Positions 23,515-35,635 of a stretch of 64,000 nucleotides of DNA are shown in pieces. The stretch lies in NCBI GenBank assembly GCA_023374045.1, contig CM041783.1, forward strand, positions 127,101,503 through 127,165,502, in the 5' to 3' direction. The DNA is from Limonium bicolor (taxonomy: Eukaryota > Streptophyta > Magnoliopsida > Caryophyllales > Plumbaginaceae). The position numbers and the translations under genes were made by a program. The notes beneath the pieces are model-generated. The model was not told the origin of the DNA. It did not search any database and saw only the letters and a program-made list of their open reading frames with translations. Each line of letters begins with the position of its first letter. Within the stretch, counting starts at the first letter, position 1.

Positions 23515-24889
23515 CCCTTTCCTAATGTAAACTTTACACTAAACTCATCACAAATCTAAATCCCATTCCCTTAAACAATAAAACACCTTAAGGTAAGTAA
23601 TTTACCTTGTTCTTTCACAAGCTCACAAACTTTCCTCCTTAGGTTTTACCTTGCTCAATCTCGGTCACCACTTAAACTCTCCTTGCCAATGTTCTAACCA
23701 ATATTCAATGACTCCAATGAGTGCTAGGTAACATATTAACCTTAAGGAACAAACCCTAGGTTAAAAATGTGCTTTAAGGTATTAAGTTGATTGTTTTACC
23801 TTGGTTTCTCAAGACAAGCTTGGATATGAGTAAAGTAGGACCTCCTTTATCCTTTGGAGAGTAGAAAACAAGCTAGAACAAGGCATTAAAATGAAGCCCC
23901 ATGAGTATGTATTTTCGGTCATGAAGAAAAGTGATGGAAACCTAGATTTTCTTACACTTTCTTTACCTTAAGAGAATGGAGAAGCCAATGGAGTCTCCAA
24001 GCTTGAGTTTCCTCCTCTAATGGTGGTTTGGCTTGGCACCAAATCAAAGCTCTTGAAGTTTGAAAAGATAGAAAGAAGGAGCTTGAGCTAACTAAGAAGA
24101 ATATGTATTTTGTTTTGGTTTTGGAGCTAAATGAGCAAGTAGTGAAAACTAGATGAAGCTAGCATGGAGGTTGAGTTTTACGAGAGAGAAGAAAGAGAGC
24201 AGAGAAATCGGTGGAGAAGATGAAGAATGAAGAGAGATGAGGAGAGAGGTAAGTAAGGTAAGATATTTATGTTAAAGCAAATAGTAGTTTTACTTTATCT
24301 TATAATTTCCTTCTTTTTGCTCATGTGGTGAATCATCACCTTAAAAACCGGCCACCCCCTTTAAATAAGCTAGTCATGGTCTTGTTTGACCAACTAACTA
24401 AACTAAATTGACGAAAAACTAAACTAGGCACTATTTGATTACTATTCACTAAACAAGGCTCATAATTGTGAAATTTTTGATTTCCCATTGATTTAGACTT
24501 CCTAATGTGATACTAATTAGTACACATGTTAATTAAAGAGTAATGATAGACATTTAGCCACTCAAAACCCATTTACAAGATAATTTTTTCAAAAATGTAC
24601 TTTAAGACTCCTTAAAGCACATTTTGTGTTTTAACTTGTTTTCAAGCTTGGTTTTCTTTGGTAATTGGTTTAAAATGACCATTAGGATATTACTAAGGTC
24701 TAAGAATGATATTTGGGTGCTCACCCAAGTCTCTCCAAGCTTAGAGCACGTTTTGCTCAAACTGCTCTTTTGGTGTTCCCTTATGTTTTCTTTGATTAAA
24801 AATGTTTCTTAATGTTTCTAAGGCATTATTTAGCCTCCTTATATCTTAGTTTATCACTTAAACACCATATCTAAGTTTGGGGTATTTCA

Positions 24890-24926
24890 ATCTACCCCTC
24901 TTAAAAGAACTTTGACCCCAAAGTTC
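24890..24926 (-). other. polypurine tract and adjacent stem-loop
   Basis: Minus-strand TTTTAAGAGGGGTAGAT abuts the 3' LTR: the plus-strand DNA primer. Right beside it the palindrome GAACTTTGACCCCAAAGTTC (24907-24926) forms a stem-loop. Element D has a related stem-loop next to its own PPT (59568-59604). The interval 24927-25200 is 3' untranslated sequence with nothing else recognised. Confidence 0.75.
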
Positions 24927-25200
24927 ACATATATGCTTAACCATTCACGGTACTCAATTCTCTTAATCTTAACACCACATCTTATATTCTTATTCAAACA
25001 TCTCAAGACGCAATGGTCAATTACAAATACAATACATAAATATTATACATAACTCAAACTTATCACCAAAGTGTAGCAACTTACACAACATCACATCTTA
25101 AACAACCAAACAAACGACAACAAGTTCGTTTCCTAACTCAAAAGCGAGGAAGCTCTACCCCCCTTAAAAAGGGGTACGCCCCGTACCCTATACAAACGAT

Positions 25201-26965
25201 CTAGTCAGTAAACAAAGAAGGGTACCTCGCCCTCATCTTATCCTCTAATTCCCACGTGGCCTCTTCGGCATCCTGGTTAGACCAGAGAACCTTCACCAGT
25301 CGCACTGACTTATGGCGAGTGTCCGTAGTCTTACTGTCCAAGATTCTCTGAGGAGTCTCCAAGGATCTCATATTCGGTTCTAAAGTCAATTTCTCAGGTT
25401 CTAACACATGGGAGGGGTGGTGCATGTATTTCTTTAGCTTTGAAACATGAAAAACATCATGCACTTTACCTAGTTCAGCAGGTAAATTCAACCTGTAAGC
25501 AACCGGGCCCACCCGCTCCGTAATCTCATAAGGACCAACAAATTTCGGGCTTAATTTGCCCTTTTGCCCAAATCTGAATACACCCTTCAACGGTGAAACT
25601 CGCAGAAATACTTGGTCGCCCACTGCGAACTCCAGGTCCCGTCGTCGAACATCAGCATACGACTTCTGCCTATGTTGAGCAGCTTTCATGTTCTCCCTGA
25701 TTTGCTGAACTTCCGCCTTAACTTGTTCTAAATATTCTGGTCCTATAATGACCGTCTCACTCGACTCATCCCAGCAGAGCGGTGTACGACATGGTCTCCC
25801 GTACAACGCTTGAAAAGGTGCCATCTTGATCGAAGCGTGATAGCTGTTGTTGTATGAAAACTCGATCAAATGCAATCTGTCAATCCAACTGCCTTGGAAG
25901 TCTAAGGTACATGCCCTCAGCATGTCCTCGAGTGTCTGAATAGTACGCTCAGTCTGACCATCTGTCTGGGGATGGAACGCGGTACTCAGCTTGAGTTCTG
26001 TACCCAACGCTTCTCTGGTAGCTCTCCAGTACCTCGAAAGGAATCTGGTATCTCTATCTGACACTATGGTCTTTGGTATCCCATGATGTCTCATTATTTC
26101 TTTCTCAAACAACTCAGCTAATTTGGTCACCTTCCAAGTATCCTTCATCGGTATGAATCGGGCTACTTTGGTAAGGCGATCCACCACCACCCATATCATG
26201 TTGAGACCTCCCCTGGCAGGTGGGAGTCCAACTACAAAGTCCATGGAGATATCATGGAACTTCCATTCCGGAACTGGCATCGACTGTACCATTCCGCCCG
26301 GTCGTCGGTGCTCGAATTTTACCTTCTGGCATGTGAGACACCTTAAGACGAACTCGGTAACATCTGTCTTCATCCCCGACCACCAGAAGTATCTCTTCAT
26401 GTCTTTATACATCTTAGAGGCTCCCGGATGGATGGAAACTGAAGAACAATGCGATTCCCTAAGTATATGGTCTTTCAGATCCGTGTTGCCCCGTGGTATG
26501 CATAACCGGCCCTTAAGTCTGATCAGATCATCATCGTGAAGTTTGAAGTCATATTTCTGACTCTCAAAGGTACCATCTGTCAGCTTCTGTCTGACCTCTC
26601 TCATATACTCATCTGTCCTCTGAGCCTCTCGCACCTCATCAACCAAGCTGGGGAAAGAAACTAGCGAATGGAGTGAGTGTGCTCGACGGCTCAGGGCGTC
26701 CGCTACAACATTGGCCTTTCCCTCTTTGTATTGGAGGTCAATTTCATAGTCTTTCAAAAATTCCAACCATCTCCTCTGTCTGAGATTCAACTCATTCTGA
26801 GTAAATATGTATCTTAAGCTCTTATGATCGGTGTAGATCGTGACACTAACCCCGTATAAGTAATGGCGCCATATCTTCAAAGCGAAGACTCCAGCTCCCA
26901 GCTCTAAATCATGTGTGGGGTAGTTCTCCTCATGTTTCTTCAATTGGTGTGAGGCATATGCCACC
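25201..26965 (-). CDS. pol: pol 3' part: RNase H, integrase, chromodomain
   Basis: 587 codons are open from the insertion junction to the natural stop; the first Met of the open frame is internal and not a true start. RNase H tail: residues 1-95, with TDHKSL (Asp46) and VADALSR (Asp89). Integrase: zinc-binding His172, His179, Cys209, Cys212, then the DDE triad Asp242, Asp303, Glu339 with the usual 35-residue spacing. A GPF/Y-like region follows, and a C-terminal chromodomain-like segment (about 530-585, VKVLWSN and EEATWELE). The chromodomain and LTR termini place it in the Tekay/Del clade of chromoviruses. It inserts cDNA into the genome. It is cut from the rest of pol by the element at 26966-46251, which entered in RNase H with duplication of CCACC (26961-26965). 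Confidence 0.93.
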
Positions 26966-27886
26966 TGTAGACACCAAAAATTCTCACCCCATAAAGAAAA
27001 TCCCAGAAAAATAAATAGAATAAGAGGGTCGTCGCCTTTCTTTTCGAAACTTATTCATGTGCGTACCAAAATAAAACTGTCATTTGATGACAAATTTTCT
27101 AAATCAATTTTCAAAACATTCGTTTTCAAACCCATCCCTTTATGTTATTTTCTTATTTTACCATTTTTTTATTTTATTATTTCATGTGAGTCAGCTCGGT
27201 TGTATTCGCTTATTTATTTGCCTATTCGTTTTGTTTTGGTTCATGTTATTTTGTTACGAGTTTATTTTGTCTCATTCATTTCACTAATACCTTTACTTGT
27301 ATTTGCATTTTTAGTACTTGCTTTATTTTCTCTTTCTCTTTATTATTTTTATATTTATTTTCATCATTTTATGTACATTTTTACTATTATATTCCATACT
27401 AGAATGTTTCGTTTTGTCGCTAATTCGACTAAATTCCCTTTCATATCTTTTTATTCTGTTACTTCTTTCTTCTTTCATACATATTTGATTCAATTTTCAT
27501 TTTTTTACACTCACTTGTATTTTATCTTCGTTACATTGGTACTATTTTATCATTTCATGTACTTGTATGATGTCATTTCATTTATTTCACACTTTATGTT
27601 TTCATGGTCCACATTCTAGGATTTCATTAATTTTCAAGAAGAAAACATTTCACTTCATTAGATGGAACTCTTTCGTCTCTTTGTAATTTTCCATTTAACA
27701 CGCTAGCATTTTTAAAGATATCATCCCGTTCGAATTAGCACTTTAGTATTATTACTTGTGCTTTTATATTGATTTTGAAGTGGCTGGTTAGTGCATAAAT
27801 GGAAGGGGCCAGAGGTCCCTAGTGAAACAAACGGTTTTTTATTCCAACACAACCCTTCTCACTTGGCAAAACCCTAATGTTTCTAT

Positions 27887-27893
27887 TATAAAG
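27887..27893 (+). promoter_or_regulatory. putative TATA box, Ogre-like 5' LTR
   Basis: TATAAAG followed by GGGACTG, about 0.9 kb into the LTR; the same in the 3' LTR at 41204-41210. Likely core promoter of the element. Confidence 0.5.
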
Positions 27894-30800
27894 GGGACTG
27901 TAGCCCACCAACACAGGCACCGTTTTTGTTCATACTCCATCCTCTCCGATCATCTTCATCTTGAAGAAACAAACAACTCCTAGCTACAGAACATCCATCT
28001 TCATTCTCAGTCTTCTCCAGCCGACATAACCCAGAAACAAAATCACCATTTTTTTTGGCTCATTGAACCACCACCGGTGCCGAATCCACTACAAAAAAAA
28101 TCGACCAGTTCATCAGAAAAGAAAATCTTCCTCCTCTGTCTCGTCCTCGCTATTTCATCTGACCTGCGAGCGGATTTTCCTTCTTCCGCCTCTGTTTGGG
28201 TTTGTTTCCTCATCCACCAGATGGGTCTTGAAGGCGATGACCTCCAAAGGGAAAAACACGGCCTACCAGACTCACCTTAGAAGCCGTTCTAGCGTTTCAT
28301 TTACCTTTTCTCTCTGTTCTCTTACATTCTCTATCACACTATTGTTTTAATGTATGCAGGGATACAATGTGATGAATATCAAACCCATCGTGGGTTCTAG
28401 GTTATTCACGTAACTTACAAATTTTGACCTCAACTGTCCTTTTAAATTACCGCTTTTAGCTGGTTGCTCTTAATCTTGTATACTCATCTATTTCTCTTTA
28501 TTGCTTGTGAAAGATTATGTGAATCACTTAGTTTATTTTGATGTCATGTTGAATCTTACCATTTCTAAACGATGCCAAGCCGGTTATGAAAGCCCTCTAT
28601 TTATTTTCTTTGTTCTCGGTTCTTCGTTGAGCAGGGGCTCGAGTCGAAGTTAGCGCCTATCACAGGCACCATCTGAAGTTTTTGTTCTTGGGTTTTGTTT
28701 TATGTCAAATATGCTTAGTAATTTCTTTTCCCTTCGTGCAAGAGTTAACCCAGTATATTGTGTCACTTTGATCAGTTGGAGCTTGTTGTTTCTTATTTGC
28801 AGACCGTATTTGTCCCGGTCAAAATCCAGGAAGTGAAATCTCAGTTGCATCATTTTCCACGCGTTCAGCCTGTTTCCCCCTCATTTAGGGTCACACATCC
28901 GCAGTATTCCCCACTTGACCAGCTGCGATTCATCTTGTTCATTCTAGTATACTTGTAGATTAATGTCTATTTGACACTGCGTTTGAGCTTCTTCTTGTTT
29001 AGTTCTTTTACAGGGGCTTCTACCATCTCCATCTCGGTATTTATCACCAACTCGAATAGACTTCTGACTACGTTATTATGTGATTTTGATGTTGTTCAAG
29101 CGCGTACTGCTTTGTGGTTATATTGCTGTCCTCGGTTGACTATGCTAAAAAAAAACTGCTACTCGAGTTATCAACCATGCTCTCCACCAGAATTTTATGT
29201 GGTTATGTTTATCCACTGTTTTATGTGTTTGTTTAATTGATTGACTTATCAAATGACGTTCAACTTTTTATTCATACTCATGTGCTAATACTGTATCTAG
29301 ACGTCAAGAATAAAATAAAAAATGTTTCGCTTGATTCTACTTAATAAAAGAAAAATGGTTAGAACAAGTTGGTAGTTTTGAACGTTAGAGGCTAGTCATT
29401 TATGGTTATTGGTTTTCGTCTGAATTCAGAGCGTTATTTAATAATGGAACAGCATTTGGGAACTGATTAACATGGATTAACAACTTCAGATTTTGACTTC
29501 ATGATATCACAATTTGCTTAGGTTTTGATTTGGTAGTCTTGAAAGGTTGATAATAACGGATGCAAGTTGTATTGTCGATACTACAGTTTTATCGTGAATT
29601 GATTAGTTATGGTTTTGGATAAAAAAATCGGGATTAATGATTTCGGTTTAATTTCATCAACCTAATTTTTTTAGATTCATTGTTTCAATTTGTTTCTTAC
29701 ATTGGTACTTTAGTAATCTCATTTTGTACAACTTTCATTTTGATGTCCGTAAATCTTTTTTCATTAACTAAAGAAGAGTTTAATTGAGTATCCCCTTGGT
29801 CTGTTGAGATTCATATATGTTTGTTGTACTATTCATCATTATAAGTTTCCATTCTCTGGTTGGATCATTCCTTCTGTGTTATTCTAGGTATCACGTTTTG
29901 ATTACCTTAGTACTTGACTGATTGCTTCTTCTCATGATATGATTTGGGAGGGCCTGTTTGGGCTGATGCAAATTATCACCTAACCCAACCTCATTTTATT
30001 CTCTCAACACTAAATATATGCCTTTCTTTTTGTGTCCTATTACATGTACATAACACCCGAGGAATGCAAAACTGCTCTAAGACTAAGGAACGGGATCTTG
30101 GCTTGGACAACCGGGGTCTCCACTTCAAACACGTGTAACGGTTGGTGCACTTCTTGCTGATCTTATCAGCTCAAGTGAGGCGGCGTCGATGCGACCCCCC
30201 ATAGCAACTCTTTTAATTCAGCACTTTAATTCAGCATTTTAATTTTGTTATCATGAGTTGTAATTTGTCTATTAGCTTTGCTACCTAGTATAGTCTTGGA
30301 TTTCATAATTTTCTGTATTTGTCAGCTTGATTATTTTTACTGTCTATCTTTCGTTCATATTTTTGAATGCTTGTTTGTACATGTTTGATTCTATTATACA
30401 TTGGGTGTTTTATATGTTAGTTTTGTCTTATAATTGCTAGATTGGGTTAGCACATGTAGCCATAGAATAGCCTTTAGGTCTACCCACTTATTTCTGGACA
30501 TTTCGAGTCCAGTTTAGAAAAGCTTCCAGGTTCGGGGATGTTCCTCACTCAAACGGGCCGTAGAGTTTGGTCGGTGGGGAACGCCTTTCCTTCATAAAAT
30601 TTTCCAAACAATCCATAATTGTCACAATAAAACTCACAATCAATGATTCGTTTCAACCAATAAAAATCCGATTCAAAATCCAAAATTCAATTCTGAATTC
30701 AGTCCAAAAATTTAACTTCAGATCAATCTCTCTCATCAAACACACTATAAAATCAATCTTTCTCATGCTCTAACATCAAACACTCTTCAAAATCAACCTC

Positions 30801-31625
30801 TCTCATGCTTATTCATCAAACACCCTTGAAATCGATCCTTCTCATGCTCTAACATCAAACACATTTCAAAAGCAATCCTTCTCACACTCACTCATCAAAC
30901 ACTCTTCATACACAATTCAAAATTCATTCCAATTCATGGTCAATCCCAACTTCAAATCATCCAGTTGAGGACCAATAATCAAATTCAATTGAGGTTTTGA
31001 AGCCCAATTTGGGGCAAATCAAAAGGCCTAAATCGGCCCAATTTTCAAATCCAAAATCAGTTCCAAAATCCAACCCACTTCTGAAAACTGGCTCGAATAG
31101 CTAACCAGACAAAAAAAAAACAAACAAGACTCAACCCTTTTCGACCCAAAGGTCAACATTGACCCATTTGCAAAACCATACTCCATACCCCAATGCCCAA
31201 GCCCATGACCGACTCACAATTTGATTTGGCCCAATCCAAAATCCAGCCTTACACCACCTCGAATCCAAAATTCAGTCAAAACAAATCAACCCAATTGTGG
31301 AGTCCAATTTAGCCCAAATTCGAAACCCAAGTTTAAAAAGCCCATCTCATCCCAAGCCTAATTCAGGCCCAATCCGGCCCAAACCTTGACCAAGGCCCAA
31401 CCTGGTCCAACTTTGACCCGGTCCAATTTTGACCAACCCGAACTTTGACCCAGTCTGACTTTGACCTACTTGAACTTTGACCTTGACCCAACTTTGACCA
31501 GCTGAAGTTTGACTTTGACCTAACTTTTACTCGATCCCACTTCGACTCGGTCTAACTTTACCCGGCCCGTTTTCCAACCCCAACCAAATTCAACTCAAAC
31601 CCAATTCAAATTGAATCTCAAACCC

Positions 31626-31770
31626 CATTGCAAAGGCAAGGCAACGCCAAGGCAAAACGGCAGGCAAGGCAAAGGCAAGGCAACGCCAAGGCAAAACGGC
31701 AGGCAACCCAAAGCAAGGCAAAGCCAAAGGCAAGGCAAACCCAAAGGCAAGGCAAAGCCAAAGCATTCAA
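31626..31770 (+). repeat. GGCAAGGCAAAG-type minisatellite
   Basis: Degenerate repeats of GGCAAGGCAA, GCCAAGGC and GGCAGGC. The equivalent place in the 3' LTR (44945-45125) instead holds repeats of TTCAAATCCAAATTCAA type. Confidence 0.85.
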
Positions 31771-31894
31771 ATCCAAATCCAAAATTCAATTCAATTCCAA
31801 ACTCATTCAAATCCAAATTCATTTCAATTCCTATTCAAATCAATATTCATTCAAAACTTCGATTTCAATTCAATTCCCGTTTCTTCCACACTCT

Positions 31895-32075
31895 AAATGT
31901 CTCATAGACCCGAGCGTCTCACAGACTTTGTCATTCCAATGATTCGAACATCTCACAGACCCGAGTGTCACTCAGACTCGAGCGTCTCACAGACCCAAGC
32001 GTCTCACAGACTTCGACATCTCAAGGTTTCAAATGTCTCACAGACCCGAGCGTCTCACAGACTAATCTCTCAAAC
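31895..32075 (+). repeat. 17-bp tandem repeat GTCTCACAGACCCGAGC
   Basis: About nine degenerate units; also in the 3' LTR at 45228-45395. Confidence 0.85.
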
Positions 32076-32805
32076 CTAAAACTTCTCAAAACTTCCAAAA
32101 CCTCTGAACTACGTAAGGTCTGATCTCAACAGGGAGTTGAGTACGTAGGCAGCCCATCTAGGGTGCGACCCCATTCCAAACAAAAAACACCTTTTCCCCC
32201 TCTAAGGTGTTCTTCATACCTCACAAAACACTCAAACCTTCTACGACTCCCACAAACTTCAAACCGTCATACTCCAAGTCTTGTACATTCACTCAACCTC
32301 ATACTTTTCCCAAACCTTCGTTCTATACTCATCCGAATTCACTAATTCCTCTTCTTGGCGCTAGCTTGGCAGAAAAGCTCGCCTCATCCACTCGTTTTCT
32401 CTCCTTCTGTCCTAATCCTATCCTTGGCTTTTAAATGAATCTCTCTAAAAAGGTTTTGAAAGAAGGCAATCCCGATAATTGGAGACCGAGGTTTCCTCGG
32501 GCACCAATCCGAAGTCGTGGTCATTGCCACTTCTAAGGGGTGTAACCCAGTGCGAACCCACAACAAAATCTTTGAAAGGACCAGATAAGTCCCATCCATA
32601 GGAAACAATCTCAGATTCAATTAATGGTTCTTAGAACCCGATCTTCCTTCCTAGTTATCATAGACGATTTAGTAGGTATTTGAGGGATGCCAGAATAACA
32701 GGTTTTCACCCTCCACAGAATGGCATTTTTTAGGATCTAGGCTTTTCAGTCAAGAACTATGTATAGATAGACCCCCCTCATACCGAAAAATCACCCTCCA
32801 CAGAA

Positions 32806-32823
32806 TGGCGACTCTGCTGGGGA
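32806..32823 (+). other. primer binding site of the Ogre-like element
   Basis: TGGCGACTCTGCTGGGGA, three bases after the 5' LTR, starting with TGG (complement of tRNA CCA). It is the form seen in Tat/Ogre elements; I recall a tRNA-Arg primer for Ogre but cannot verify it here. Confidence 0.85.
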
Positions 32824-35396
32824 AAACTTGAGTAAGTTTTTCTCATAAACTTGGTCAAGGAAGACTGAACTCCATTCAAAATTGTCGGGAATCCCCAACT
32901 TCTTTCAAAACCTTCAAGAGATTCATTTCCAAGCCTTTAGGATAACTCTACTCCACATTTAGAGTGTGCTTTGTGGGGATAGTTAGGACAAATGTTTAGA
33001 GTTCGAAATTGACTTTGATTATCGCATGTGTGCTTTTGACCTTTGCATGCTTCACTCTTATTTACTATTGTGTGTTTACTGCCTTATGATTACTGCCCTT
33101 CATTCATGATATAATTGCTTATTTACGGTTTTGTAAATGGGGCCTTCGTAGAAAGGAGCCAACCCATTGTTGCATCGGGTAGTTTAGGAACATGCATTCC
33201 TCTGTGTCACCTTTACTATCTGCGGGTGGGATTAACAATTGGTCAACAATTGATTCCCTCTGAGTATGGGTCCTTCGTAGTTAAGGAGTAAACCCACGAG
33301 GTGGTATGGCCGTAGTTGTCTACACCTTGAAACAACTCAGGATCCTTTCAAACACCTTTTTGAGTCAAAGCCAGCATGTAGTAAGCTATGAGCCTTCAGT
33401 GTCCAGCTGCCTTATCCAGTGTCTAGGATGGGTTTTATGGGTAGTTGCCCCTTTGTATGCCGCCTTTCTGACCACCCTTTTGCCTTACCCTGAAGATTGC
33501 ATGGGCTCAGTTCTCCATGATTCCTCTGCACCAAGGGTGTCTTTAGAGCCCAATGTTGCGCTACAATTTCATTGAGGATCCCATATTTATGGATACCCAT
33601 ACATGACACAGCGTAGTCAGCGAATAATTTGGACTTTAGACACACCTTATCGTGCAGACGAGGGGAGACCCGTTCCCATGCAATACTTCCCCGAGTTTCC
33701 CGAAAAGTGAGTATGTTGTGATAATCCCTGGCCGTGGCTCGTGTGACTGTATCACTTCGGGTATCCTGACCTTTCGAACTTAAGCACTTCGGACTTTCTT
33801 GATGACGTGCCCCACAAGGCATAACAGAGATAAATCCCGAGAGATGAACAGTGAAGGGACGACGGTTCCCCCGGTGGTATGGTAGCATTGATTGACCTGG
33901 AAGGTGATTATCCCAATCATTCACACCCAGCTCCACAAAAAATCAGCCACGATTTTTATTTTGCACTTACATCTATGTGTGATCACGTTTCAAAAATTGG
34001 CAAAAATCAAAAAAATAAACCAGTTCGAACACTCTAATGAGATACCTTCAAATCCGTTTATCTCAAATGATTTCAAAAAATAATGATTTCAAAATTGTTA
34101 TTTCTAAAGCAGTTTTCAAAACCGGTTTCAATCAAAGTCTTCCAGAAAATAAACTTTGTCAAACGGTTTGCAAAGACCAGATTTCAAAATCTACTGTTTA
34201 CAAATGATTTTCAAACTCTACTTCTTACAAATGTTATTTCAAAAATAGATTTCAAAAATCTACTTTTTACAAACAAATTTCAAACAACTTTTTTCACGGG
34301 TATTATTTCAAACTTGTTTTTGAAAACAATTTTCAAAGTTGATTTTCACAAACGTATTTTAAAATAAATGATTTAGTCCCCATGTTGTGACCCGCTATTT
34401 TTGAAGTTCAACCCACCTTCAAAAAGCAGTGGTCATCACTGTGGAGTGTACTAGTCATTCGTGTTTTCACAAAAGTGGTGGATTTTCGCAATGAAGACGT
34501 GCTCGGTCATTCACCTTTCCTTTCTCAAAAAATGTCCCACATTTTCCTCGTCAGAGCAGGAGGAGCGCATTAAGATCGACAACAACAGTTCTTATCAAAA
34601 AATTAGAGCCGCACCAACCCGAGTTGAGCAACATGAAGACTAGAAACAACCGTTCGAGTTTGACGCTGCTGAGGGTCAGAAGAGCACCAACCAGTTTCTC
34701 TCGATCATAGTGTCACCTTGTTGCCTGAACCCAAAGAAGAGCGAACGGCCAATCAGGGGCCCGCACATGAGTAAGCATTCAGTCATAAGCTCGAAGACGA
34801 AGTAGAAGAATTCGGGAGAAGTTTTTAAGCTCAAACTCCCCCATTTAATGACATTTAGAATTGATGTATAGGTTTTCCCCTAGCATTCTTTTCTCTCTTG
34901 TCAATTTCTGAATAGACTTTGTGTATAGGTTGTACATTCCCTTTGAATTTATGTAGATCAATGTGTACAGGGTTCCCACTGCCTATGTTATTTACGAATG
35001 ACTGAGCGTCAAAATTCATATTGAGAAAATCCACCACTGCGAAAACACGTGTTTTCAAAACTGTTTTGTCCCAAACTTTATTTCTTCCAGTATGCATGAC
35101 TTGCTTCTTCCCATTGTCAGTCATTTCATATTCATTAACCATGCATGAATCATGCTCATCATAGAAAAATTGCATAATCACAAGTTGCATTTCCCACACA
35201 CCACACACGAGCATTCATCTCATTTTTCAAACATGCTAACATTCACATTTGTCATATTATTCTTTCTATTGTGATGGTTATATTTACAGGTGATCACTGT
35301 CTTTACGCATGAGTGAAAGCATGATCTTCGGCGTGATGGCAAGAAATACGAGGGATCCAAACCTTTTCCCATTCGGTATACCATGTACATAGAGAC
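32824..35396 (+). other. Ogre-like interior, 5' part: non-coding
   Basis: About 2.6 kb with no sustained frame. It contains TTTCAAAA-rich sequence at 34040-34370 (degenerate TTTCAAAATCTAC repeats). The frame at 33412-33936 on the minus strand shows no domain. No gag remains recognisable where gag would be expected. Confidence 0.6.
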
Positions 35397-35635
35397 CAAC
35401 AACAACAAAAGAAAATCCAAAAAAAAATCATACATCCAAAAATCCAAAAAAATACATACATCCAAAAATCCAAAAAAATACATACATCCAAAAATCCAAA
35501 AAAATCATACATCCAAAAATCCAAAAAAAGCATACATCCAAAAATCCAAAAAATCATACATCCAAAAATCCAAAAAAAATCATATATCCAAAAATCCAAA
35601 AAAAATCATACACCCAAAAAACCCCAAAAAATGCA
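35397..35635 (+). repeat. tandem repeat, unit about 25 bp
   Basis: Eight to nine copies of CATACATCCAAAAATCCAAA. The minus-strand translation (repeats of DFWMYDFFWIFG type) is a by-product of the array. Confidence 0.92.

Larger units (their letters stand above)
20644..24889 (-). repeat. 3' LTR of AlkB element copy 2 (4.25 kb)
   Basis: TGTAACACCCCG...GGTATTTCA on the plus strand, nearly identical along its whole length to 50522-54778. It contains GTCGCAGCGGAA near 20705, a hairpin module at 20956-21065, a palindromic array at 22140-22555 and a TATA box at 23505-23514 (minus). No gene is supported; small open frames are LTR shadows. Confidence 0.95.
26966..32802 (+). repeat. 5' LTR of Ogre-like element
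   Basis: 5837 bp. Contains a TATA box (27887-27893), degenerate CTTTGACC repeats (31380-31570), a GGCAAGGCAAAG-type minisatellite (31626-31770) and GTCTCACAGACCCGAGC repeats (31895-32075). The frame at 27059-27619 (186 codons, hydrophobic, T-rich) is broken by a stop in the other LTR, so it is not treated as a gene. Relative to the 3' LTR it lacks about 118 bp at 32664. Confidence 0.92.

Noticed and set aside
25500..26600. Plus-strand frame 26123-26539 as a gene
   Set aside because: Shadow of the integrase frame on the opposite strand.
27059..27619. 186-codon open frame in the Ogre-like 5' LTR
   Set aside because: Hydrophobic translation of T-rich low-complexity DNA; the matching frame in the 3' LTR (40376-40936) is broken by a stop and there is no recognisable domain.
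35303..35599. Repetitive membrane-like protein (FWIFGCMIFWIFG type)
   Set aside because: Antisense translation of the 25-bp CATCCAAAAATCCAAA tandem repeat.
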